64,000 bases of DNA. Source: Osmia lignaria lignaria (lineage: Eukaryota; Arthropoda; Insecta; Hymenoptera; Megachilidae). The stretch lies in NCBI RefSeq assembly GCF_051020975.1, contig NC_135046.1:6076001-6140000 (forward strand), given 5' to 3'. The translations under genes and the position numbers were made by a program. How positions within the stretch are numbered: position 1 is the first letter of the stretch; every line of letters begins with the position of its first letter. The notes under the pieces are model-generated. The model had not been told where the DNA came from, did not search any database, and worked only from the letters and a program-made list of their open reading frames with translations. Positions 53,569-64,000 of this stretch are shown here, piece after piece.

Positions 53569-53672
53569 GTTTTAACCGTTGGGCGATGGACCATGAAGAG
53601 AACCATAATTTTAATTTAATTTTATATTATTTTCCTTTTTTGAATTTTACAACGTTCCTTTAAAAATTGTGT
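53569..53672 (+). repeat. Dispersed CGGACCATGG-family repeat, copy 4
   Basis: It begins GTTTTAACCGTTGGGCGATG and continues GGACCATGAAGAGAACC, then ATAATTTTAATTTAATTTTA and a TTGAATTTTACAACGTT segment. It is the most diverged core of the four, in the same orientation, and lies about 830 bp downstream of the Ig1 exon. Confidence 0.6.
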
Positions 53673-55742
53673 AATAAATGCTTTTCTATGAAATTTTCAA
53701 ACACTCTGTACACACTTCTTAATGATTATATTAATTAATAATCACGAAGTGTCGATGCGAACAAATCTACCTATCGTTTCAGTACAAAAGTAGCATGTGC
53801 TTCTTGTTAAGCTGCTTCATGATAATTCAGTTTCCAAAAATTTCAAACTCTAAAGATTCTCCAATTAGTAAAATTCTATCGACACTAGAAATATTTCAAC
53901 AAACAGATGAACATTACCTTTGAAACAGCCTGAAATTCATTAAAATTAGAGGTAGCTTTGAAAGTAGATGAAATGAAGGAAACTGATAGTTATTAAAAAC
54001 TAGTGGAATCAAGTTACTTTTTTAGAAGAGCTAAATTCTACGTCATTAGATGCGAGATTCGTTGATTTCTCTTTTCCTGTGTCTCTCCTTTGAATTAATT
54101 ATGATATTAAATATTCTGACCGTCTTCTCTCTCTAACTGAATCGTTAGACTAGAAAATTCAAGGAATTCTTATTTCATTTCCATTAGTGGGATGTTTTAC
54201 TGGATAGACGCTAATCGAATGTATAATTATTCTTCTTCTTCTCTTCTCACGAAAATATTCTCTTTTTTAATACTTTTTCAACATAGCACTTTTCTAAAAT
54301 TCTATCTTTGTGTAGATTTCACGTACACGTTCACACATATATATTCAATTAGTTTTTAGATTAGTCTATGCAAAGTTAGTTATGATTGAAACATCGGATT
54401 TAATATTTATCTTTCTCTTAAATTTTTTATAGGTACGTATATAATCAAATGCAGCTTGAATATTTATTAAATAATGGTAAGAATAAGTTTCATTTAAAGA
54501 GTAAAAATGAAAATTTAATTTTCTTACTTTAAGTCAAGTTATTTATCAAATTAATAATTATTCCGTTCATATAATCAATGAATGTCAAGATATTAATTAA
54601 TTATCTCAATGAAACAAAAGCGATGATTTCATAATTGAACCTCGCGGTAATATATTTGACAGTTTTACGATCCCACTTGTTGAATGGATTTCTTACTACG
54701 TAGAAGACCCCAGTGGAGAGAACATTTCTTTCCGAAGAGATTTCACCGAAAGTTGCTCTGTCGACTTTAATTAAGCCTTGAAATCCTCAAGTATATAACT
54801 TGAAGAATGATTCGAATTTATCAAGGTTCCTTTCTTCTCGCGCTATCTTAAGGTCCATATAATCATTTAAGCAATTTATAAAATTTTTTCTTCAATTTAG
54901 AACGTTTTTTTATAACGTCGACAAAATTTGAGTATAATATTATTAATTGTCAGTTGAAAAAATGTAGAGTACCCAAAGCATAATAACACCGTTCAACACC
55001 TTTCCACCGGTAAGCCATAGGACATGGTTAAGGCAAAATGATTTGTCATTCAGGGAATTTGTAAAGGGCAAAGATACTGGTCGTGTTTACGGCCGTATAT
55101 ATGCGCATACATTTGGCGCAAGACTTTACCGGGACTCTTGATCATGAGAATGAAAATGAAAATGATAATTTGTCGTATACGAATCAGCAAGTCAAATAAC
55201 GCGAGTTTAGGCAGGCTCGCGGTTCGTTCGAGAAAGAATGATGATTTTCGTCGCTGGTACACGGGATAACTGAAATTATGCATGCGCCTTCGAAACACAT
55301 TTTACCATCTTTTCATCGCCTTTCAACATGATTTCATCTTTCTTCTCTCGGGTAATAAAAATATTCATTTGTCGAAACTTTTTACAAATTGAATATTATA
55401 TACATATGAATATATAGTGTCATTGTTTCGAGGAATATGTAGGCTAATATACTGAGTGTATGCAAAAGTTTTCATTTTTTTTTCAAACGAAAGAAATTAA
55501 TGAAACATAAAAAAATTAAACATTAATCAAGCGCCTTGGTTAAATTTAAAAAATAATACATTCGGAAAGGATTTATTTAAATTTTCTTCTATATTTCTTG
55601 GTAGACGTGCATAGTTTCAGGATTTTTCCAACCGAACGATTCTTCAGTAAATTTCAAGCTTCTCCATACAAAATTTGTCACACCCGCGATATTCGTTCGT
55701 ATTTCAGAGTTTCTCGGAATATTCTTTCCTCGTGATTCTTAG

Positions 55743-55761
55743 GTGGCGTGGATCCGTCAAG
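55743..55761 (+). CDS. Candidate 19-nt microexon, or decayed exon relic, continuing Ig1
   Basis: After a pyrimidine-rich tract ending TTCTTAG, the sequence reads GTG GCG TGG ATC CGT CAA G, i.e. Val-Ala-Trp-Ile-Arg-Gln. DIP proteins have VAWI(K/R) exactly after the Gly-Gly-Tyr-Arg that ends the exon at 52,736, and the required phase (0) is met. A TAA follows three codons after CAA, so a real exon would have to end at CAAG|GCGAGT, a GC-type donor, leaving phase 1. The Gln is unusual for the family. Alternatives are a truncated duplicate of the true next exon, or chance. Confidence 0.25.
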
Positions 55762-55993
55762 GCGAGTAACTTAAATAAGCGCACTCGAAAAGCTTAATCT
55801 TGCTATTCATGCACCGATGAATAGCCGGCAATAAACGCATTCTACAGCCCAACGACATTCCACGGCAGTTAGAAATACAAGTTTTGCGACAGCGATTTCG
55901 CTTTTCCCCGTGCACACTCCACGAATCTCTCGGTTTTCATCGCCATTGTCGTCTAACAATCCGAAGTTACAATTTCTACGGGACACTCTGTAA

Positions 55994-56100
55994 GAAAATA
56001 GAGTAGAACTCCGTTTATCTGCACTCTATTTATACGAACAAGTTGATGCTTTGTTCCGAATATATGAACGCGTAGTTGAGATTTTATTATACGAACTATA
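55994..56100. mobile_element. Possible pogo/Tigger-like transposon end
   Basis: The segment AGAGTAGAACTCCGTTTATC is followed by repeated Y-A-CGAAC-like words (TATACGAAC, TATATGAAC, TATACGAAC). Such subterminal words resemble the ends of Tigger/pogo-like elements of insects. No partner terminal repeat or transposase was found, so this is a weak call from resemblance. Confidence 0.3.
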
Positions 56101-58248
56101 AATAGTGCTGGGTAATATAGTAATTTAAGTCAAAAATAAAAATTCTTGCAGACATTATTTTCTAAACTTTGTTACATTGGAATGTTTGAAATAATTTGTG
56201 ATTTTAATATTAATTGAAATACTACTTATTTAAAATGATATAGATGCAAAATTTCATGAATTATTTGTTACAGTAAAAAATATTTGAATGAAAAGTTTCT
56301 GATATTCAGCAATAATAATTTTTTTTAAATTGAAGATCTATAGAAATTTAAATATTAGTATGCATAGATTTTTTTTTTCAATTTGAATTCATCTGATATT
56401 CATTTTTCCATTATTCTATTTTAATGTCTGTTCATATATGTATATCTTATTATAAATTATACAAATTGATCGATCTCGTAAAGTATAAATCTATTAAAAG
56501 AAAGTGTAATTTTACTTCTCATCACTTCTTCTTTTCTGAATAAGACATGACTTTTATCATTTATGCAAAACTCATTTTCTTAAAACTGAAATGAAGATAC
56601 TAAAAATACATATACTCTTGTTCATTGGTTTCGTATCCATAATATTTTCATGAAGTAAAAAAAGAAAGAAAGAGTTTGAAACCCATGGTATCATGGCTTC
56701 TTGGCTTCTTAGATTTAGGTAAGCTTCAACGCTTAACGAAACGAATTGAATGAACATGCCCCCAACAAATTACAGCCGATTATTCTTGACATGTTCCAAA
56801 TAATAATAGTATTTGCAATAATCAGTAATAACATAAAAATTCCATATTTTCAAAGACTAATATTCATTATATTGGAAAATGCAAGCAAAATATTGCATTA
56901 TCATTCGCGAAAATCACGTTTCTTAATTATAATTTGGTTTACAAAAATTCTTGTCTTTATCTTTGTTTCATTTTTCGAATTTTCGTGTCATAATCGGCAC
57001 TGATTCACCCTCCCTTCAAAACCCCACAAACGTGTATTGCACAAAAGTTTCATCACAATGCACAACACACTTTGAGACTGTTTGTTCGTGGGATGAAATA
57101 TGATGCAAGCTGCATTGGACGACAATTGAGTGCACAATGTTACGAATATGTTATGCGTCGTAAGTAATAGAGAGGCCACGACAATCATGTCGTGTTACGA
57201 GACTGTATTAGCGTCTCTTGGAATTCTCACTTACGCGAGGCATGCCTTGATGCATGATTATATGATAATGAGAGAGATTAAGAGGTTGCATGAGCATGTT
57301 TTCTTGAGTAAGCATTAATCTAGATCAATAAGATAAATACCAGAGGCTAATTTAATAATTGGTAGAAACGTTATACACGGAAATAACTGAAAAGTAGCGA
57401 AATTAATTTAACAATTTTTTTTTACAGTGACGACTATATACTTACTTATAATGTTTCATTAAGAGCTTTGTAGGCTGCTTTAGTGTGAAGATTTATCATA
57501 TACATGTATCATATGTCATATCATAAAGGTTTTACGATGGTTTTTATGTGGAAAAACACAAAAGAGACTTCATTATTTTTATTTCTTTTTATTTTAGGCT
57601 TTACAACGATGATATTTTCTACATTATTTTAATAATATGGAAAATAATATGAACATTTTGGAAAAGCAACACATATTTTAATTATTATTATTATTAATTA
57701 TATAGATCCTATTATCATGTTACATTTCATTCTCAGTGTAAATACATTAAAAAGTATTATTTCCTCACTACGTACTTTTCAAAGTAGTACATAGCAATAT
57801 TTCAAAACAAAAATAAACTTTTATACTTACACTCATTGTGGTGTCCTAAAGTGGTTGTCCAAATAAAGAAGTATTTACATTACGTTTAAGTTCAGATAAG
57901 TGACAGATCTTTGCTACCAGGGTACTCTGTAACAATATTGTTTTCGTTTTGTTCGAAGCTTCATGAGAGAACTTCTGATGTTATGAAGACAAAATCAAAA
58001 TTTTCTGTAAGTATATGGTCGCCACTGTATCTCCTATGAACAAATGGATCTGATTAATTTTGCGACAATTTAATAAAGAGGCACTAGGAATTTACTTAAT
58101 GATGCTATAATGCAAATATGTGAGAATAATTTTAAAAATGACGATAAACTTCTTCAAAAATTAATACTATTATAGAACCACCATTTAAAATTGTTCTATA
58201 CTAATTTAGTTAAATTTTAAAAAATACTTGTTCGACTCATACATATAT

Positions 58249-61200
58249 TACAGTGCCTTAAAAATGTACAATATGTATATATTTTATTTTAAAGATAATT
58301 TAATGAAACTAATTGCTAATTATAGCATATAGTATTGAAGCTATCAAATTTCCCTAATTAGAAACTTGCTAGTCTGACCAAACACGTACCTGTACTACTG
58401 AAATTAAACTTCCACCATCATAATCTACAAAAATGATACACTTGTATCTCCCCTACACTCCTCCATATGGTAGCTTGAAAACTTGACTTTTCCGTTCCTA
58501 CAACGCCGTCCACGGCAATATAACGAGAGTATACTGTACCAGAAGTATAAAAATTAACAAATTACCCACTCTTGGAAAATGAAAAAATATCAAATTCATT
58601 TGCGATTGCTGGTTAGATTCAGTGTATAAGCATTCACGAAGCATATTTTTCTCATTCAATTCATGCAGCTAACGGGTAGAGTTGTGATTTAAGTGAATAT
58701 TTACATTAAAAATCGACACAGAAGATCGTCAGATTCAAAGAGTAACTGGAACATCCTTCAGTTAATAAAACGTGAAAAATGAGTTGCGTTAGGAAAGTAA
58801 GGGTTCACGGTATGCAGGGAGAAATTTCAGCTCATTTAGTTCATGGCACAAATTACGTCGAAAGTCAGGAAGATTAAGTTAAGCCTTTACCCCGGACGAA
58901 TGTACGGGTATCAAAGCAAACGGTACCGGAATTCATATCTCCCTGCTACACACGCTACGGAGTAATCTTGTTTAGCTGCGTAATGCATGCCTCCTATGAA
59001 ATGCTCGATCAAACTACGGTTAATCATTCGAACGATTTGATGATTTGCATCCTAACGAATCTCATAAGAAACTATGTATCCCGATGAAATTGAACGTCGA
59101 GTCGCGTGATATAGGTGGACGACGTACGATCGACGGAAAGAAAATGAAAAATGAAAAAAAAAAGTATTACAAGCTTTATGGCAGAGAGAAACAAGGCAAT
59201 CTTGTAAATCGTGATTGTTGCTTTATGGCATGGAGATTCTTTTACAAAGAACGCAGATTGAAAAACGGAACGATCCAGGGATGGTGACCATTAATTACAT
59301 TGATATGCAATCATCCGTACGTGCACACAGACTTTATGGTGTATAAAGTACCATAAAACTGGTATTATGTTGGTATTTTTCGAGTATGTTAAAATTCAAT
59401 CCTAGAATTTTTTATTATAAAAAAGAGAAAATTGATGTAGAAAACGGAAATGAATTTTTCAAATTATTACGTGCCTTATTTAAGGAAATTATAAATTGAA
59501 TTACCAGTGACGATAAATTGAATTTATAATCTATTGATCATGCACTTTAAAAAGGAAACTTTAACTCAAGAATATGGCACTTTAATTGTTCTTCAATATT
59601 GAATTCATTGTTGAAATGTGTATAAAAAACTTTAGTATTATGGTTCAGTGCAATTGCCAGTTATCTATTTCACTTTTAAATGTATTTAAGAGTCAAAAAA
59701 AGAAGATAAAAAGAAGAGGATTGGATTACTGAACCCAGTTTAAAACCATTCGAGGTTTTATTCAATTCAATCCATGTAAAAATAACTCCATTACTTCTAA
59801 ATGCAATTAAGATTAAAAATTCAAAATCCAATTATTGAATCAGTATCAAGATCCCAATTTTCCGCTCGCTAATTGATTCACCAATTCAGCTGTGCAAGCC
59901 ACTAATAAATCCTTTGTCCCTAAGCCTAATACCAAAATTGCTTACAGCAGCTACCAGCTAAATGGTTCCCACCGAGCGGATCTTGTAAAAGCAAAATCTG
60001 ATACACACAACTCGTGATAATTTCAATAACCGTCTAATAATCCCAAAGAAGATCGAGCAGCAACGGTATCAATCCCGAACCCATCTCCGGCCTTCGAACA
60101 CGATCGAAGCAAGACAGATGATAACACATGAAATGATACTCGCATGTAACATCACGCGTAAGCTGAAATCTAGCGCGTGTCGCTTGTCGCGATCGGTTAA
60201 TAATCCAACAGACTCGCGCGTATAAACGTACGCACGGGTAAGTGCGTTTCACTGTAACAACATTGCAACCCGTCCACTGTGCGATAATAAATTCTAACGT
60301 TTAAACTTGTCCCTGGTGAACAAAGGCCGGAGAATAATAGCTGAAAAAAAAAAGCGGCAGCACGCGGTAAAGTGAAGACGAAGAAGAAGAAAGGGTATTA
60401 GAAAGACGAGCTAGATGACCAGCGGATGCGAAGGGGGTGCAACCATCGTGACCACCCCATGAAACTTTTAATTAGCCAGGCTTATCCATTTATCTGCATA
60501 CCGTTGAAAGGAACATCCCCTCCTTACCAGGGAAAAATAAAAGCTTGTACAAGTGGCTTTCGCGGAGGGTGGAAAGAGATAGGTTGCTTTGAGAAAAGAG
60601 GGTGAGCGAGAAGATGGCAGGAAATAAACGAGGTGTGGTAGACTGGACCCAGGTTCCTGATCCCACAATGCGGCACAATAGAACGCCGACGATGGTTTTG
60701 CATATGAAAGAGGGCCGAGAATGGAGACCGCTAGAGATAGGTGCACGTAGTGTGATATTATATCTGACTAGGGTTCCACGCGGAACCCCTCCTCCTGTTT
60801 CTCTCTTCTTCATCTTTCTCACGTTTTATCGCAGTCTTTCCATGCCTCCGTCGTACTCTTACCTCATCTACCATCCCTCTCGCAGGATGAACCACCGTCG
60901 TAATTTCGCTTGAACTTTGGACAATGATAGGAGATAGTTAAAGGTAATAATTGTACAAAATTATAACGCATCCCACTTTAAAATAAGGGAGAGATTATAT
61001 AGAATTTTTTGGAAGTTATAGAGTAAGATATTATATGGAATTGCGATTTCGTTAATTCAATTTGTTTATTTAAAAAATGTACATCCTATAATTTTGGACA
61101 ATTATTTCCTCTGGTGCCCTTTGGAAGAAATTCAAAATTTATCTCTTTCCCTTTCTTTATTCCTGACTGGTCGTAAGTTGAAAATGCGTAAGGGAAACTG

Positions 61201-61697
61201 CATTAGGGGGCGCCTTTTGCTTAAGATAAACTCGTTTCCATAGAGGCAGCCCTTTAAGTCTTGCCACTCATTGTGCTGCAAATTTGTGATCTCTTACGGG
61301 ACGCGAGCTGCTCACCCTCCACGTTTCGCGGATTATGTTAGAAGTCTACTAGGGTGGATTTTAAGAAAAGGTTTTTCAAACTAGAAAAGGGGTTTACTTT
61401 TTCTATCAACCTCTCTTTTTTTGTCTCGTTCATACATGTTTCTATATCAGCTGAGCGAAGAGCATTCAATAAGTTGTGATTTTATTATCATTTCGACCCT
61501 CTTCAGTATTTGGAACAAAGCAGAGGTAGAATTGGGGTGGAATTCTGATTGCGAAGTATTTTTTTAGAAACTGTGTACGTTGCTTGAGGAGGCTGCAAGT
61601 TTGTAAGATTATTTTGGTATGGAGATAATGTAAGCTATAGTGAGTGGTAGATGAATAATGGATATCGAAAGTCTGAAGTAATTTTTAAGGCACTGTA
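58249..61697. mobile_element. Candidate TA-flanked inverted-repeat unit (Tc1-like geometry)
   Basis: Left end: TA then CAGTGCCTTAAAAAT (58,251-58,265). Right end: its exact reverse complement ATTTTTAAGGCACTG (61,681-61,695) then TA. Outward-facing CAGTG ends with TA on both sides fit a Tc1/mariner insertion of about 3.4 kb. Against this, the match stops at 15 bp (17 with the TAs), no transposase frame lies between, and an exact match this short could arise by chance in 64 kb of AT-rich DNA. Confidence 0.2.
58503..58543 (-). mobile_element. Possible pogo-like terminal sequence
   Basis: On the minus strand it reads CAGTATACTCTCGTTATATT followed by GCCGTGGACGGCG. The CAGT...ACTCTCGTTATAT form resembles termini of Tigger/pogo-like elements. 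A matching inverted end was not found nearby, so it may be a solo fragment. Confidence 0.3.
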
Positions 61698-64000
61698 TAG
61701 TCAGTGAAAATGTGAATAATGGTGGTTCAAATAATGCTGATATTGATAGCAATAATATCAGAAGTGGAAGATGAAAAATAATAAACCAATACATTAGGTA
61801 CCATATTATTATAAAATTATCCACAAATTAAATTTATTCATTTATTTTTACTTTTGTATTTTTATTTTTAGTAGGTATTTAATTCTTTTTAGTTTTAATA
61901 TTTTTTTAAAAATTTAGAAACAAATCAGATACCTTTGTATACTGAAAAGTATCAATCAACCAGGCAGGTACTTAATATTAATTAGTGGTTCTTCGATTTG
62001 CATTGCTCAAAATAATTACAATAATTCACTAGTACTTTATTGAAAATTCTATTTTATTTATAAAATACAAAATTAACAAAATCAAATATGAAAAAGAAAA
62101 TCTTAGACAGCTTCAATGAACAGTTCTACAAAGTTAAATAAAAATCGTCATACGTCAGTATCTTTTATAAGTCACGATACAATTCCATCAATTAATCATC
62201 GTTCGATGAATAGTGAGAAAAATACAACTCATTGAAGAAAGAAAGGAGATTCGAAGGTAAGAAGCAGAAAAAAGGGAAGAAGTAGGGGGTGGAAAAGTGG
62301 CATAAATGTTTCAGAATCACGAGCATCTGTCGTCCGGGGGACTTTTTCAGTTCTCCGAAGAGAGCTCGTTTTTGGAGCTGTTCAGGAAGAGCGGAAGGGC
62401 AAGGGGGAAGGAAACGTGGAAGGGTAGTTCACTATCCTCGTATAATGTATTATAAGTGGAAGCACTCACAGGGCCGTCACTACCAAACACTCAAAGACCA
62501 CCCCTCCTTGCTTTTCCTTTGCTATCTACCCCCGTAGTCCTGTCTCTCCCTCCTTTACCCCCTTCTCTGTACACTCCGCTTTCGAGTTATCGATAAGAAC
62601 CGCAGACCTCTTTTGTTGGTTGATAGATAGCCTTTCAAAGCGACGCGGGGTCAAATATTCGACATGCCACCGGTTCAATTTCGTGCCAATAATATCTATG
62701 CGAAATAAGGGCCGGAGAGCACCCTTCGCACAGCTTCTTGGCAAATCTTCTTCTTAGCCCTGTCGAGTGACAGTGAAGATCTTGAACGGTGATCTTTTTA
62801 GGAAGTAGTTGATGAAGTTGAATTTTTAGCGATTCATGGTTGATACTTTTTAACTTGCTACAAGGTGTCTGTATTTGTATGATTTTTTAGTTTTCTTCAA
62901 TGTAGGCTTCGTTAAGCCTTCAACCCTGGTGGAGCACATGCTTCCTAATAAATATTTTTCAACCCCCTATGTATATTATTTTATATATACTTTTTTAAAA
63001 TTTGATTATATGTTATTAACTTTGATTTGCAACTGTGGCAATAAATAACATAGTAACGTGCAGTATAATTTTTCTTTAGGCAATAAAAAGAGAAGAACAA
63101 GATCCAAATTGAAAAATTCTTCTTTTTCATATATGAAAATAATACTTCAGCCCCATTCTTTAATAATTAAATTAAATGAAATACTAATGAAGAAAAAACA
63201 AAGAACGTACATCCTGTGAAAATTATAATAGAAAGAAAGCAAGGAATGAAAGCAAAGTAACGTTCTGTATTATCTATAATATTAAATCTACCATAAAAAG
63301 AGAAGCATAAAGAAAACAGATAAATTCAAAGCTAGTGGCCTCATATCTGTTGAACGAGTAACGGTTTATAGGAAAATAAACGGAAATTGAAATTTTTACT
63401 CCGAAGATTGCATAAATTTGTAGAAGGATCGAGAATAGTTAAAATCTAATAGAAACAGCATTTTACAAAAGCACTGTTTTGCATTAAATTAATTTTTATC
63501 AGATCCATCTATAAATTTCTGAATTTCGAGAGAATTTTATATGAAAACTGATTAAACCTTGGCAGTATATGAAAATTCATCTGAAAATAAAGCATACTTG
63601 AGTTCAAAAGAGAAGAGTATACATTATATTCCCTTACAAAAGCGATTGAAAATTGGAACGTACCTTTATTAAATTTCAAGAAAATTTTAGAATGTTATGA
63701 ATTTCTGATAATATCTTGAAAACTGTTATTGACGAATAATCAAATTAAAAGTTAACTTATGATAATTTTAAAAGCATGTGACATAATGGAAAGATTGTTT
63801 TGCTACTGCAGAAAGCAAGATAGGTCACGCAATTGGGACGAGTCGTATCTCTTACTCGGTTCAAGATAGGAAATTAATGTGGAGGGACACACTTACTATT
63901 TACAGTTTGCAGTATTAAATATAACAGTATGAAATTTAGCAATCTAAACCCTTATCAAATAAAAATACAAATTCAATGAATATTTCTGTAACTCTAGTCA

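Larger units (their letters stand above)
52791..55742. other. Downstream intron, microsatellite-rich then AT-rich
   Basis: No coding sequence is recognised. The first 600 bases hold a CTA/TAC-rich tract, a long A-run and an ATCT-rich tract. Next comes a GC-richer patch to about 53,400, then one CGGACCATGG-family repeat near 53,570-53,670. The rest is AT-rich with a small CpG-containing patch near 55,050-55,320. Confidence 0.6.
55762..64000. other. Non-coding remainder, probably intron
   Basis: No Ig exon or other recognisable protein is found on either strand. GC-richer patches lie at about 55,780-55,990, 58,780-59,300, 59,900-60,900 and 62,250-62,780; open frames in them are short and overlap on both strands, so they look like composition effects. 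Possible transposon ends are listed separately. The last kilobase is plain AT-rich DNA. Confidence 0.5.

Noticed and set aside
59222..59290. Met-Ala-Trp-Arg frame as a possible Ig1 continuation exon
   Set aside because: No acceptor precedes it and the following residues do not resemble an Ig C-strand region.

Overview
This is a mostly non-coding stretch of an animal nuclear genome. It is AT-rich, has many CpG-containing GC-richer patches, carries microsatellites and dispersed short repeats, and has no long open reading frames. The one protein family recognised is an arthropod DIP/lachesin-type immunoglobulin cell-adhesion protein. Composition and family together suggest an insect, most likely a hymenopteran (bee or wasp). 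That assignment is inference, because there is no rRNA or mitochondrial marker here.

Layout. Positions 1 to about 15,468 are upstream or 5' intronic/intergenic DNA with no recognised gene. A plus-strand exon, probably 15,469-15,647, holds a short leader with three small upstream ORFs, then a start codon at 15,584 and a 21-residue hydrophobic signal-peptide-like N-terminus. It ends at a GTGAGT donor in phase 1. An intron of about 37 kb (15,648-52,629) follows. The next exon, 52,630-52,736, restores the frame and encodes the start of the first Ig domain, up to the Gly-Gly-Tyr-Arg before the invariant Trp segment. After it, 52,737-64,000 is intronic. The remaining Ig exons are not visible, except possibly a 19-nt candidate microexon or exon relic at 55,743-55,761 that reads Val-Ala-Trp-Ile, the expected continuation.

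Other content. Four same-strand copies of a short dispersed element share a CGGACCATGGAGAGA-like core (about 32.2, 41.5, 48.85 and 53.6 kb). A two-unit, 38-bp-period array occurs at 4.68 and 10.30 kb. There is also a GGGTGTCCC-type interspersed repeat at 49.9 kb, two possible pogo/Tigger-like transposon ends (56.0 and 58.5 kb), a TA-flanked 15-bp inverted repeat spanning 58.25-61.70 kb, several microsatellites, and about thirty GC-richer islands. Some islands may be enhancers or unannotated 5' exons, but none shows a recognisable protein.

No tRNA, rRNA, CRISPR array, transposase ORF or viral gene could be supported. The main items to check are the splice structure of the Ig gene (alternative in-frame donor, possible GC-AG microexon, upstream ORFs) and the same-strand repeat family inside its introns.
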